This document shows, in pieces, positions 37,018-52,000 of a DNA stretch of 64,000 nucleotides. Both the position numbers and the translations under genes were made by a program. This DNA comes from Apostichopus japonicus (Eukaryota > Echinodermata > Holothuroidea > Aspidochirotida > Stichopodidae), in the NCBI RefSeq assembly GCF_037975245.1, contig NC_092571.1, forward strand, positions 15,249,917 to 15,313,916. The letters run 5' to 3'. Position 1 is the stretch's first letter. Each line of letters opens with the position of its first letter. A model generated the notes under the pieces. The model searched no databases, was not told the DNA's origin, and saw only the letters and a list, made by a program, of their open reading frames with translations.

Positions 37018-40000
37018 CTGCAAGACATAAAGATATCAATGGAATAATTACAGAGCGATATACGGTAGATACCTGCATTAGCAATCTGATTTATTGTTCA
37101 CAAATGATATTTAGCCTCTGGAATGCTCTTTATTCCACAAAGATATTTATTTGACCAAAATATTCACAATGATTTCACAGATTGGCTTAAATGCATACAA
37201 CTTTTTCAGAACGTGCAAATGGATAGACTGAGAAAAAGTAAACACTACGTTGTCATAGCTTATATTAGGCATATTATTCTAACACTGAGAGTAATGAGAA
37301 TACTCACTCCAAGTTCAGCTAGGAACAAGTTTTACATGTGCAAGCATGAAATTGCTTTCTACAAATTCAGTCCATTTTGGTGAAAAAAAACAAACAGAAG
37401 AGTAAATGCCGGGATATGTTGTACATGTCATATGTACTGAGTGAGCTTAGATATTTCTCACAGGTACTATCACTGGAACCTGCAAGTAACAACATTTCCG
37501 ATATCAAGGAGAGTGGAAAGGAGAGTGGGAAAAGGAGGTCACGATATTAAGAATCATTTACCCTGATTTTTATTTAACCGGTAAGATGTATCGAGGCAGT
37601 GGCGGAGCGTCCATACAGTCAGAGGGGGCGGATGCCCCCCTGACGGACTAAAATGGACTGCTGGCGCCCTTTTCAGCTTTTTACCACTTTTTACTTATTC
37701 GCGATTATTGACTTTTTAATTGCGCTCTCAAATACTTATTGACATTTGTCACATTTAGTTGGTGTAATTTTCTGACAAAATGGCGATGACACCTATTTAT
37801 TATTCCTTTATCTGCAAATTAGCAAGGCCCGGAAAGGGTCATTTCTGGCCATCTTTACTCAAACAAATTTTGTACGCACCGCGCCAACCTGTGGTGGCGC
37901 TCCGCTTAGATAGTGTCGTAGGCACCTCTACAGACTATTCTCGCCCCCCTGACCAATACCCTAGCTCCGCCACTGTATCGAGGAATAATTTTGGGCCTCA
38001 TTCCTTATGCTTACTTTTGAAATTTTTAATTTTCAAGAATAATGGACAGATGCTTTTTAGCAACACAACGATAGACCAATCCTATATATGTACAGTTTCT
38101 GACTTATATATCATAGAGTTCATAAACCATTTATTTTGATGTAAACAAAATTTAGAGGATGCCAAAAATTCCATGATCTCATATAGTAGTATCTTTCTCA
38201 TGAGTTTTTTTTCTATTCTCAATTTTCTTTGTTTGCTTTTTTCTATTTTCCATATTGAATTCCTTAACTCTATTGCTAGCATTCTTTTCATCAATGTCGA
38301 TAGCCCACAAGATGCTCTATTCCAGATAAGCAGTTGCGGCATAAAGGAAGGCGGTATCAGGGGATTTGCCCCAATCCCCATGCTCCCCCTCCTAGTTTCC
38401 CCTCCCCTCGTCGGCTTCTCTAAACAATACTGATGCCCAAGTGACCCCAAAATTGGTCTGTGATGTGTTCTTTATAGAGTTGCATTTTTCCACTTCTAGA
38501 ATCCACACCCCCCCCCCCTTAAAAAGAAGAACAACAACAACAACAACTAAGCATTTATTGCTTTTTCTTTGTGTTTCTTTTCATAATTTCAAATTAGAAT
38601 GTTGCTGTGAAGCATATTCTAGTTTGTGTTAACATATTGTTTTCATGTTGTTATTATGATGTCACACATGGCTTGCGTTTGCTGGTTTGCTCTGTGGTGT
38701 GGCGGGCTATGAATCACGCGCTATAGAAGCGTGTACAGATGTTTTGTTTTGAATGATTCGGTTTGTGGGGCTGGAAGACAGCCAAACTGGTTCAAATTGG
38801 TTGAGTGCTCATTTGCATGTGCTCATCTGCATATAGGGTTGGCATTCAACCGATCAATAGTTGGGTGAGGGGTTAGCTATAAGTTTGGACCAATCAGGTT
38901 CAAGGGCAGAGCGTGTGACCTGTGCATTGCGTCGTACAGTAATTTGTTATACTGGAATCGGGGGTTCAAGTGTCTCCTAAAGATGTATCGGGGAGTTTAA
39001 GTTTATCCCCGAAGCCTACAGACGTATAACAGAGGGCTCCGTAATTTATATTTATAATAAGCATATGCTTGTGTATTTTAATCATCCCAAGTTATAGTTA
39101 TATTCATCATTGAGTTTAAATACCAAGAGTCAATCAAAAGGAACTTATTAAACAAATATCCGCCTTTGAAGACTATTTATGAAGACTTTCATGTTTACGC
39201 TCGGTTTAACGTTACTGGTGCAAGGCCCGGCTCACCGTTACCAACTTATACCTGGAACTATCAAAAATAAGCCTTACATTGCCACTGAAACAGCTGTCAT
39301 CAGTATCTCGTATTAACTTCAATTTTATAGCGTCAGCATTTGCAAAATCCATCTCTGTTACAGAAAATAAGTATTGTACTAAGTAAAGAAAATCATTAAA
39401 AGTTGAAACACGTGTGGTGTGATGATGTCATATTTAGACTTGCTCAAGTCTTCAGCTTGATATCTCTCAGTGGTGGTCTAAGCTTTTTCTTAGCTTTTGG
39501 AGGAAGTCGTCCACACAGATTTCTCTAACACAGCGACCAATGATCACAGTGGACTTTGTGTCTCCTTTAACAAATTAGCAAAAGCAATACAAACCATCAC
39601 ACACTTAACTTAAGGGGAAAGTTTACATAAGATCACACAAACTTTCACCTGGAGAAAGCAATCAGCATGAGAACTGTTACTGCTTGAACTCATAACCTTA
39701 GGCCAATATTTAACACTCACGTCTAGAAACGAACGGAATCCCTATGCATTTGCAAACACAATTGTGTTTGTCTACTTACTGTTGGTGCCAAAAAATCGAG
39801 ACGCATGCAACTCGTACTTTTCCCCCTCTTCCTTGATGATAAATTTCTGATAACAAGCGTGGTATGAAGTCCCACTGTTGCTCACAAGATCGATCCGAAG
39901 TCTATATGTGCCAGGCTCCTTTGTCAGGTAATGCAACTTTTCATTTCCAAGCCAAAACTCATGATCCAGCTGTCCAAACCCTTCTTTATAGCTGGTCCAG

Positions 40001-43000
40001 TTACGGTTGAAATCAACAGAACCGTTTACACGACGCTGAAAAACCTTTACAAGAAACAAAACAAAGAAGCAAGAACAAAATTACAGGATTGCAAAACGAA
40101 AAGAAGCAAAAATGATTAAAGGTCAAAAATTAAATATACCTAGACATTCACTGTTTATTGCGCGGGTGGATGTAAGATTTTACAAAGGAGGGGAGGGGTG
40201 TGTGGCCGGGGTCCTTGAAGCCGACTCCCATGTAAGGGGTGTTGCTCCTTCCTCTGAGAACATAAAAAATAATATTAGACATAAATAGTGCATTCCGAGG
40301 CATATTTAAGGTTATAAATTATGTGTAGCCTACATGCAAGGCGTTGTAAATAACTACTTTTATTTATTTATGTTGTGTTGGTATGAAATTGGAAAAGCAG
40401 TGTGGTGTAGAACCTCATATCCCTTGATCTGTGCCTGTATTGAAACTATCTACTTATTCACCAGACTCCTTAAAAATGTTTCAGGATATTAGCATGCGAG
40501 ATATGTTACCAACAATATACTGACAACCATAGAACTAACGATGAATCATTTAAGGCATGACTTGTGGCATAACTTCAGTCTTGATATGTCATAGTCCAAC
40601 AACAATGATACATTGGGTGCTCCGTAGTGTTTGTATAGCTGTTAGGTTTTCTAGAAATTCAGCTTTAAAATTGTTCACGTCTGTAATGCCCCTTTAATGC
40701 TAAATTGTTGATAACGTCGGCTCCTCAGTTCAGGCCCGAAATTTTAAAGTTAAGCCATTGTTTTTAAATGTTTACAATGATCTCAACCAAAAATGTGCTT
40801 TTATTTGCAAGTGAACAACAGAGCGCCCTTACTTAACCTCCTTTCTCCAAACATTTGACAAAATCGCAGTAATTTGTTAACCGAATGCAAAAGCAGCTAG
40901 CTAAGTCTATACCTTAAATATCCCTCACAAATTCATGTGAACAGCATAGCACCATTGGACGACAATCAATATCATTTCTGCTTGACAAATTTGTGATGAC
41001 TTGTAAACATTATTTGAGGCTGTTGCACACAATTACAACAGGGTGGCAAGGTTGTAAGGTTTCAATAAATAATTATCATAGAAACTTTTCTGATACCATG
41101 AAATGCTATTGATATCCTGGATTCATTATCAAATTCTCATACCAATGCAGTCCATAATCCTTTTTAGTCAAATTTAAATTCAAGTGATGAAAGCAATTTT
41201 GTTAACAATTCCATTTGCGTTTGATTATCATATAATATGCCAAGAAATGGCTTTGAGTACATGCATAGGCATCAAATGGAAACATATATAAATGGAAAAA
41301 ATACTGATAACTTGTAAAGTATCGCTCACTTTAAGTAAAAAATATTGATATATAGAGAGCGCTCGTTTGATGAATCGCAATGTTAATTTAAGGTCATACG
41401 CCATACTTTTGACGAAATCGCCGAATTAGTAGCCGAATGCAAAAGTTGCTAGCTAGATATACCTTAAATTTCCCTCCCAGCTCGCCGGTTGACATGTTGG
41501 CATTTCAACACCTTCCTAAACCCACAGAGTTCTTCCCTGTACAAGATAGTATAGATGGAGTTCAGGGTACAGTAAATAACAATGGTAGTAAACCTTCTAG
41601 ATACTTACAGTCCATCCACGTTGGGTGCATAAGTTCGACTCCATATCATACAGAGTCTCCATATCGCAATAAGCTTCAAAAGGGCCTTCAGTCCAATCAT
41701 TAGGTGTGATTTTGTATATGCCACTCATCATGCACCCAGCTGTGTAGATTGCTCTACAGTTTGTCAGGCTACCATCAATAATGCTCATACTCTGGAATTT
41801 AAATGAAGAAAACACTAAGTTTGCAATTTATGATAATGGAGATATTAATCACTGAAAACATAAGGAATAAATAGACAAGATGAGGTATGAGAATTAGAGG
41901 AATAGGAACTCGAAAAGAGAGCAATGCAGCAAATGTTTGAAGTTTTACTTGCTTGATTTTGTTACTAACATACCTTTATATAAGTTAAAGGCAATGATTA
42001 GGTTTCAGTTTCAGTTGATCTATTATTTTCATCTCTGAGGAGGAATATGAGTCACACTACTATAACAAAGAAAAGCAGAAAAATACTAGATGGGAGGCAA
42101 TTAGTGTGTAAGTAGAGAAGATCTTTGACACTTTTGTTACAGGTTGTATCTACAGCCATGCATCCATGGTATGCAGTGGCGGACTGGCAACACAGGCATT
42201 TGGGCAATGCCCGGTGGGCTGGGGAGCCTGGTAAAAATTACAGCCCATTTTCACAGTAGTTAATAGAATACAGACGGGCTGTGTAGAAATATATTTTTAA
42301 CTGTGGGAATCAGCTCATGAAATCACCATGTTAGTTAGCCTGTTAGTTCGTAACAAAAGAACGTGCTATTGGCAACCCGTCCTTGCTAATGGATTTCATT
42401 TAGGTTTTTTACCATTGTTTTTCAAGCATGTTGTCACAAAATGCTTGAAAAACTAAATAAAATCCAGTCTAAACATATACTTTTGTTTACGTTTTTAACA
42501 TTCCTTAGTTTAATCAAGTGTTGCTTCTGGAAAACTATTTTTGGGTCATTTTTAAATGTTTATTGTAAGCTACAAAATTGCGAAATATAGCACCATTTTG
42601 TATCTAGGAATACCTTAACTTCAAAAAATCTAAATCTAATCCTTAGACCCCTCCCCCAGGATGGCGATCACTATGTATGTAGCATGTCAATGAATAATGG
42701 GCTGGTCTAGGTGCAAAATGCCCAGGTCGGTTTTAAGACCCAGTCCGCCCCTGATGGTATGTAACTCTTGTCATGCCATCAGTCTACCTGCCTTTGTATT
42801 TTATGCTTGCTTTAAATGTTGGCCCTTTTGTATCTGTTTTGTATGTGCCATTTAAATGGTAAGAAAAGAGGGCAGAGAGGAAAAGGTGGTGGTTGGAATG
42901 CAATGAATGGAGAGTAACCCTCAGTTCGACATATAACTTCTCGTACAACCCCGAACACATAACGTATGGTGAAGGTGCCGGGCAGAGCTTTCTCTGATAC

Positions 43001-46000
43001 ATATCATCAAGAATGCGTTTATTCCACGAAAGTGTTAAACCCAGCACCCTGTTAATGTTATACATGTTGTGAAAGATTTCAGGAGAACGTCCAAAGGTAG
43101 TATTACCTGTAATTTCTAGTTTAGTTAATCATTTCACGAGAAACATATTTGGAACTTACATCAACTAGAATATAACCAGGAAAGAATTTGGGGAACAATT
43201 TGTTGAAGGCAAGATCACCTGTTTACCATTGGATTTCTGGAGACATGTGGTTCGTCTTAATATGTGCCATCATGCATAGGTTACGGGTAAGGTTATACCA
43301 GACTCAATCTGTGTACGTTTTTTTTTTATATATACAATTGTAGCGATATGTAGCTGATTGTAAACAGTACATAATCGGTGAAAAGACTTCATAAATACCT
43401 TTTAGTTTACAACAGGCATTATTACAGATAGTTCCAAGTTTACACAAGAATTTTAATCCTACTAGAAAAACAGAATTTGTTGTTTTTGGAATTTTTGGTG
43501 ATGCCGTACAGATAAATGCACATTTCAATTGTTAATTTTATTTTTAAAACAAAAGAATCAATTCTATATTTTTTGGTATCGATAAACATCCGCCAGAAGG
43601 TGAGAGCAGAAGAAAGGAGGACAGGAGGTTGTCGGAAAGACTTTCATGTTACATTTTCTAGAACAGTTTTATGACCTAGTATTAAATTAGGCCTACACTA
43701 AAGGTTTACCGAGCATGCTCCATTATTGTTGATGCCAGCTTTGGTGGTGGTTGCTCCAGCTTTGGAGGTGATGGGGCAAGCTTGAAAAAGAAGAAAAGAA
43801 AAGCAAAGAAGGGATGAGAGGAGAGGGAAGACGTTTACTTTCAAAACTTGTTTTATTTGCATATCATATAATATCATTGTTGTCATCAAACGATAATCAT
43901 TATTTTCCTATCTATTTGAAGTATTGTTTGAACATTGCAATAAAACTGTCTCTACTAAAGGCAATTTCAAGCAAGCTCACTATCTCTCTCTCGTTATACC
44001 AAACTTGTTTCTTTCCAAGGAACGGTAGCATGTTTTTACATATGTTAAGACATGATTCACTTTTGTCTTTTGTCATTAATCAATTTCCCTCCTAACGTGT
44101 AATTATGTGCCATTTTCACCTCTTTATTCCCCTCATTGTGTCTCATACAGTATTATCTTAAAACGTTTTTAATTGATATTTCGTCGATTGTTTACATTTT
44201 TATCTTCCAAAGATTGTAAAGAAATGGAAACAAAAGGAAACCAGAATGCAAAATGCATTGATGTTTCGATAACTTCAATGCACAAGACTTCCGCTTGTTA
44301 GTATAACCAGAACTAGCTGTTACAATTACACTATGGCATGATAACACAGGTCAGTCTACTGTACGTGGCTATACACACCTCCATTAAAAACAATAGAGGT
44401 CCTGTACTTAATGTTATGAATCCACACACCAAGTATTAGAGGTATCCACGATTTCCATCGTTACATATCATGTAAAAGGTTTTTCAGAGTTTGACCTCTG
44501 GTGACCTATTGGAGATTTGACCTAACAAGCAATAGGATTCTTGTACTTAATATGGCAAATCCATATACCATGTATGAAAAGTATCCATGATTTCTACCAT
44601 GAGAAATCATGTTGTGAAGGTTTTCAGGCCCCGACAAATATTTTTGAAATACTCGCTATTTGGGGACCATAACAAAAAATCTACTCGCCAAATTCCACTC
44701 GCCACTAGGCCTACGATATTTGGTCAAGTTTCCAAAGTACAGATCTGCAACATCAATACTTTCTATGAACAAAGGTTAGGTAGTTAGGCAGATGCATGGT
44801 GCTACGTAATTGCGCATTAGAAAGTCATGTTTCTTTGCAGTACGAAATTAAAAGTTTTCCACCAAAAGTAAGTGTTGAACAAAGTGAAACATGACAAAGA
44901 ATCATAAATAAGCAGCTGTATTGTCTCAAACAATTAAAAATACACCATCTGTAAAAATACCTACGAAGATAGCTTGGCTTCTGTTACATTAGGGCTCCTC
45001 TACTTAACTAGGCATATACTATACAGAAACTAGGTGTGCGGGAGTCCTATGCATATACAGTTCCTCACTGCTACTTTGAACCGCTGCTCCATTAGAGCAA
45101 CGACTTCGTACATTTTCCTAATTATTTATCTGTCTTTTAGCTGCAGATTGATGCGCGAAAAATATCGCTATTACTCCATTTCACTGCCTAAATCAAAGCG
45201 ATCTTTTACGCAATGATAATCTGAGGTTGTAAGAGCATCTCTCTTCCAAAATTCCTAGCAGTAAGTTAGTAACAACTGCAAACATGTCTCGAAACTTCTT
45301 AAATTGTTCTATACTTTGCTAATTATGACTGATAGCCAGTAGGAAATTTGCCTTAAGAAATAATGAAGATGTTTTGCCATCTTAAGTGTATTGGTATTCT
45401 GACTCGTATTCTTCACGTTGTTGTGTTAACGAACCCTATTCTACCCAACCGTTGCTGGCCTAGACAACATGAAATTGCTCAAAGGCCTACCCAGGTTTGT
45501 TCAAGTTGTCCCATAAACGTGAGGAAAGTCGAACGTTACTTTTAAGGCCTAGCTATGCTGAAACTAGTGGAAGAGACTACACAAATTGAGATCAACAGCC
45601 AATCCAGACAAAAGCTAGTGAACTCACTGCCAAACTAAGACCCTTTTACACAATTATTTCGAATTGGTCATAGTAAAAAATCTAACTAGACGAACTGTTA
45701 AGTTTCATAAATGCTGCCTGGTCACAACGAAACTACATCCAACCTGAAATAAATATAAACGTCCAATAGAACCGCATGATCATGATTACAGTACTACCAC
45801 CACTAATTCTTTTTTTCACAGTAGACCAACAATACGCTGATGATATCTCTTGGGCATCAACTGGTCAGCATATACTGCAAGATATCGAAAAACAAGTTTC
45901 TGACAAACTGGCAGGAAGAAATCTGAAAATCAATTGCACAAAAACTGAGAAATTTTCAATCACAAGAAAAGGAAATGAATGTTGGAAGAAGTGTAAATAT

Positions 46001-49000
46001 GCTGGAAGCTTGCTGGGGACCGAAGAAGACATTAACCGAAGAATTGGTATAACCAACGGTGATTTCAACACACTGTCAAGCATTTTTAAAAGCAAAAACA
46101 TAAGCCGGAACATTAAGCTTAGGATTTTTGAGACTTTATTAAAGAGTATTTTTTATACAATTGCGAACTGTGGGGCACAACGAAGGATCTTGATTGCAAA
46201 ATTGACACTTTTCAAAGGAGACTACTTCGAAATATTCTCAACATTAGATGGACCAATAATAATTGGTTATCAAATGATGAGCTCTACAGCGAAACCAACC
46301 AAACACCTTGGTCATCCATAGTCGCACATAGAAGACTGAGATTTTTCGGTCATCTAGCAAGACTCCAGGAGGACGCTCCAGCAAAAGTTGCTTTAAGAGA
46401 AGCCCTGAGACATACTGGTAAACCAGTACAGTAGGACGCCCGTGACTACCTTGATTGGAAAAATAAAGTCGCAATTTAAGGACATTAATATTAACAATTT
46501 CGAGGAAGCAATGAACCTTGCGCAAGATCGTGATACGTGGCGGAGGTTAATCACTGAGCATGTCGGATAGACGAGACTCAACTTACTACTACTACTAATA
46601 GAACCGCTGTACTGAAAAGTGCACCTTTTTTGCACGCAAAATAAGGCTTCCAAGCGGCACCTTGAAGCCAATGCAAATTTGGTCAAGCTTTCTGTTTTAG
46701 ATTCCACGGATGCCCATAGGCTCATCTCCAATTGCCCATAGCCTCCTATTAGTATGAGGCGTAACGCACATTGGGAGAGACGATAGCTTATAAAACAAGG
46801 TTCCACAATTTGGAGTCTTGTGACTCCAAATGACCTTTGACCTCAATCAAATTTTGTACTGAACGCGTACCAACTTCATACTAAATATGAGATTCGTCCA
46901 ACCTTCCCTTCTTGAGTTATTGTCTTTACTTGAACTTAATGTGGTACTCCTTCACACGCAATACGAGATTGATCCAAGCTTTCCTTCTTGATATATCGTG
47001 TTTACAAGGTTTCCACAGTTTGACCTCTTGTGATCTCATATGAACTTTGCCCTCCACCAAAAACAATAGGATTCTTCTACTTGCTTTAATGCATGCACAT
47101 GTCAAGTATTAAAACTTCCCGTGCTTCCTAACTTGAGATATTGTCTTTACAAGGTTTCCACAGTTTGACCTCTGGTGATCTTAGATGAACTTTAACTTCC
47201 ACCAAAGCAATAGGGTTCTTCTACTCAATATGGGGCATCTACATGCCAGCTTGCCAAGTACAAATGGTATCCATGATTCCTGTCTTGAAATATTGTGTTT
47301 ACAAGCTGGGCACCACACGCACATACATTCACCCAGTACAACCCCACACATACACTCCCACACACCATCATGACTGCATAGGTTTCTATTGTCATCAAAA
47401 CCAAGGCTTACCACTAAACGCTTGGCACGAAACGCTGAGAGTAAATATTGAATGTGTACGATATATTTACCTTCCATAAATTTATGACATATTTACCAAA
47501 ATCGTTCATTTATTTCATTTTGAAGACCTCAAATTAGAAACGAAGTCAAACAAAAGCAAGCTGATTTAAGAATTCCATCTACTTTTATCTCATAAGTTAG
47601 AATTCGCATTTTCAACCCTTCTATTATATGATAACTGAACGAGATAAAGAAACAAAATGGATGGTAGATATTGAACGTGCTGTAGGCCCTAGGACAAATG
47701 CCTCCTCCTAATCACACATGTTCGAGGCTGGTGTGGGATTGGAAGTTGGGTTTGGTTGGCATTGGGGTTTCGGTGAAGGTGACTATAAGGTCGGGATCGA
47801 TTAGAGGAGGGTTTTGGGGAGAAAGCAGAGGTGGGATGGGCGAAGTGGGGGAGAGGACTGTAAGATGGGGGGGGGGGTATGATATGGGTTAAGAGCTCTG
47901 AATTTGGCCTGCAGTTAGAACAAAATTGTGCAAATAATTGATAAATTTAAATATGCAGTTTTCCCAAGTTCTGACTCTCTTATTGTAGTTATTCTAAGAT
48001 ATATAGAAGTGCTTACTTCTGCTATGTAGCTGTTCTTTAGACTAAGGTCTGCATCAATTTCAAGTAGTTGCACTAAAGAAATTTGAAAGGGGGAAAATGC
48101 AGAGAAGCAATACCATCATACAGTATATATCTCTGTCTATAGTGATTATGACATCACTAAAACGTCTCAAACTGGTTTGGAAATGAACAGGTATGTGCCA
48201 TATGTCAATCATCTTTTTTCATCATTTATATAAACTTGTTTCATTTCAGGCTGGTGATAGATAATGGCACGCTTAAAGAAAAGAGAAATATATACTTCAG
48301 ATTGGTAGATATCGTACCTTAATGTCCTGTTGCTGACTCTAAATGTGGTTAATAGCGCAGGCTAGGCTGGTGCGGTATCCCGGGGCCAAAGTTAAGTCTT
48401 ATCGCTGAAACCAACAGGTAATTATTGGTACTAAACCTGCAGTCAGTACACCAAACTGGCTGCCAAAGTAAAGTCTTATCGCTGAAACCAAACAGGTACA
48501 GTAATTACTGGTACTAAACCTGCAGTCAGTACACCAAACTGGCCTTTTGTATTCATTTTATTAGTGCACACTGTTTATTCATCTATATATCCAGATGTCT
48601 CATTCTTTTATCTTCCATTGGGCCCACCAAAAATAGTATTAAGGTGATCAGCCCAGTGATGTACAGTAAGTAAAATGCCCCCAATGTACTGTTTAAGGCC
48701 CCTGGGAATAATCAAAACAAGCCCTTCAATCGGAAGTTGGGCCCACTATAAATTAGATGGATTTAATTGATAGTAAATATCTTGCAGGAATGTTATTATG
48801 TGCTACTCAGTCTGCTATAATGTATGTTTTGCGTTCATTGCATATAATTAAAACAAATCCACTATAAGACCACCAATGTTATGAAAACATTTCTTCATTG
48901 GATACTTAAAGTTCTAGGGAAAAGGTTCACACGCAGGGACAGTAGTAAGCTAGGTTACATAGCATATCCTACTCACAAAGTGTTATTACATTGTTCTAAA

Positions 49001-52000
49001 GTTAGTGTCTTTACTTTGACAAAGGCATTGGTATATCTTATTAAAACTATTTGAGGACAAGTGTTAAGAAATCACTGATGATTTTATTCATTTTTAATAA
49101 TGCTCAGAACAGTTGTTCAAGTTTGCTCCCGACACAAAACAAATCAAAGGAAACCCTGTCCTTACAAGAGAACGCAAGAGAGTGCTTTATCCCTGTGAGT
49201 AGAGGTGTCAAATATAAAACATTGCCCACCAAATAGAATAAATGTAATTAGATAATGTAGAATCTTGAAAGTTGCGTCCCACGTTTTTCATTAAAATGGT
49301 TTATAGTAACCAACTGCTTCAAAGGCGAGCTATCCATGACTACATGAGTTATTATTCACCAGATTGTAGTGATAACCTCCTTTCATATTTTTAAAAATGA
49401 TATTTAGCTCTTTTGTCCCATCTTTATTGTTATCAAATGATGATCAATATTTTCATATCTATTTGAAGTATTGCTTGAACAACAACAAAAGATTGTCCTG
49501 ATCAAAGGCAATGTCAAGCTCTCTCTTGCTCTCTCGTTATAGCAAACAATTTATGTTTTTGGCAAATCTGTAACATGTAGTTTAGGTCGAGACATCATAA
49601 TTAACTTTTGCCATTCTTGATTTTCCCTCCTGTGTATACTTAAGGGCCATTTTCACCTCTTTATTTCCCTCATGGTTTCTCATAATATATTAAAACGTCT
49701 CTAATCAATATTAATTGTTTCCATTTTCATCTTTCAATTGATTAATATCTACATAAGACATTTATGATTATAAATAAATGAAGACGGAGGTGGAGAGGGT
49801 GGGGTAGGGAGAGTAGTATGGGATGTAATGTAAGATTGGGATGGGTGTGATATGGGTTTATGTTAAAGCTCATCTTGCCTGCAGTAAGTGCAAATAATTT
49901 ATCAATTTTCGATACTTGGTTTCTCTCAAGTTCTGACCCTCTTAGGTTTTCTCAGATATTAAGAAGCTTTTACTTCTACCAGAGAGTTGTCATCTAGACA
50001 AAAAGGCTTGCAACAATTTCAAGTAGTTGTGTTAAAGCAATATCACCATGTCCCTGTCTGTGGTGATTATGACGTGACGGTCACTAAAACGTCTCAAACT
50101 TCAGTCTACTGGTCATTGGTTTGGAAATTAACAGGTCTGCGCCAGATATCAATCATCTTGTTCACCATTTACATAAAAGACTAACGCACTTGTTTCGTTT
50201 CAGGCTGGTGATAGATAATGGCTGGCTTAACGAAAAGAGAAATATATACTTCAGATTGGTAGATATCGTATCTCGATGTCCTGTTGCTAACTCTAGATTA
50301 GGTTAATAGCGCAGGCTAGACTGGTGCGGTATCCCAGGGCCAAGATAAAGTAATATCGCTGAAACCAAACAAGTAACTATTGGTATTAAACCAGCAGTCA
50401 GTACACCAAACTGGCCCCATGTATACTTTTTATTAGTGCACATTGCTTATTCATCTATCCAGTCTCATTCTTTTATCTTACATTGGGCAAACCAAAAATA
50501 GTAATAAAGCGATTAGCCCAGTAAGTAAAATGTCCCGAGTGTACTGTTTTAGGCCCCTCAGAATAATCAAAGCAGGCCCTTTAATCGGAAGCCGGGCCCA
50601 CTACAAATCAGATGGATTTAATTGATAGTTAATATCTTGCAGGAATGTTATTATGTGTTACTCAGTCTGTTATAACGTATGCTTTGCGTTCATTGCATAT
50701 AATTAACACAAATCTATTAATAAAACCACCAATCATGTTATGAAAACATTTCTTCATTGGATACTTAAAGTTCAAGGAAAAATGTTCACACGCAGGGACA
50801 GTAGTAAGCTAGGGTTACATAGCATAGTCAACTCACAATGTGTTATTACATTCTTTTTAAGTTACTGTGTTTACTGTTGCGTCCCACGTTTTTAATTAAT
50901 GGATTAAAGTAACCAACTGCTTCAAAGGCGAGCTATCCATGACTACATGATTTTTGCTAACTAGATTTTAGTGATACCTCCTTTCATAGTTTCAAAATGA
51001 TATTTAGCTCTTTTGTCCCATCTTTATTGTTATCAAACAATAAGCGCTCTCTCACTCTCTAGTTATAGCAAACAATTTATGTTTTCCACGAATCGGTAAC
51101 ATGTACTTTACTGTAGGTCGTAACATCCCTATTCACTTTTGCCATTCTTCATTTTTCCTCCTGTGTAATTAAGGACCATTGTCACCTCTTGATTTCCGTC
51201 ATGGTTTCTCTTATTATATTAAAACGTTTCTGATCAATTTTAATTGTTTCCATTTCATCTTTCAATTGTTTAAAATCTAGATAAGACATTTATGATTGTA
51301 AATAAATTTGGGAAAAAAGAAAGGTAACAAAAGGAAACCAGGTAACCCGAAAGAGACTTTACTTTTCATTTTGGCAATAAACGCTGAGAGTAAACATTGA
51401 ACTTGTGCAATTATTTACCTTCCGTAATATATATCATTTTAACGATAACCACCGCTCCTTCATGACGCATGTTATACATATACCAAATTAGAGCTTGGAG
51501 TCCTTTGGTGGAGGCTGGGATTGGAAATTGGGTTGATTGACATTCTGGTTTGGGAGAAGGTGACTATGAGGTCAGGATAGCTTAGAGGAGGGTTTTGGAA
51601 GAAGGCGGAGGGGATGGGTGTGATATGGGTTTATGTTAAAGCTCATCTTGCCTGCAGTTAGTGCAAATAATTTATCAATTTTCGATACTTGGTTTCTCTC
51701 AAGTTCTAACCCTCTTGGGTTTTCTCAGATATTAAGAAGTGTTTACTTCTACCAGGGAGTTGTCATCTATACTATTAGGATTGCACCAATTTCAAGTAGT
51801 TGTATTAAAAAATTTGAAAGGAACAATTAATGCACAGAAGCAATATCATCATTTCCCTGTCTATGGTGATTATGAGGTCATTAAAACATCTCAAACGACA
51901 GTCTACTTTACATAAATGATATTTTTCATTTTTGGTTTTTATTACCTCATTTCCAAAGCAAGTAAACATAGCTTTGGATACTTGAAAGTAGTTGTTAGTT

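Noticed and set aside
38640-39260. Possible second SINE (GGGGGTTCAAGTGTCTCC near 38960)
   Set aside because: A B-box-like word is present but no A box, tail or flanking duplication could be identified.
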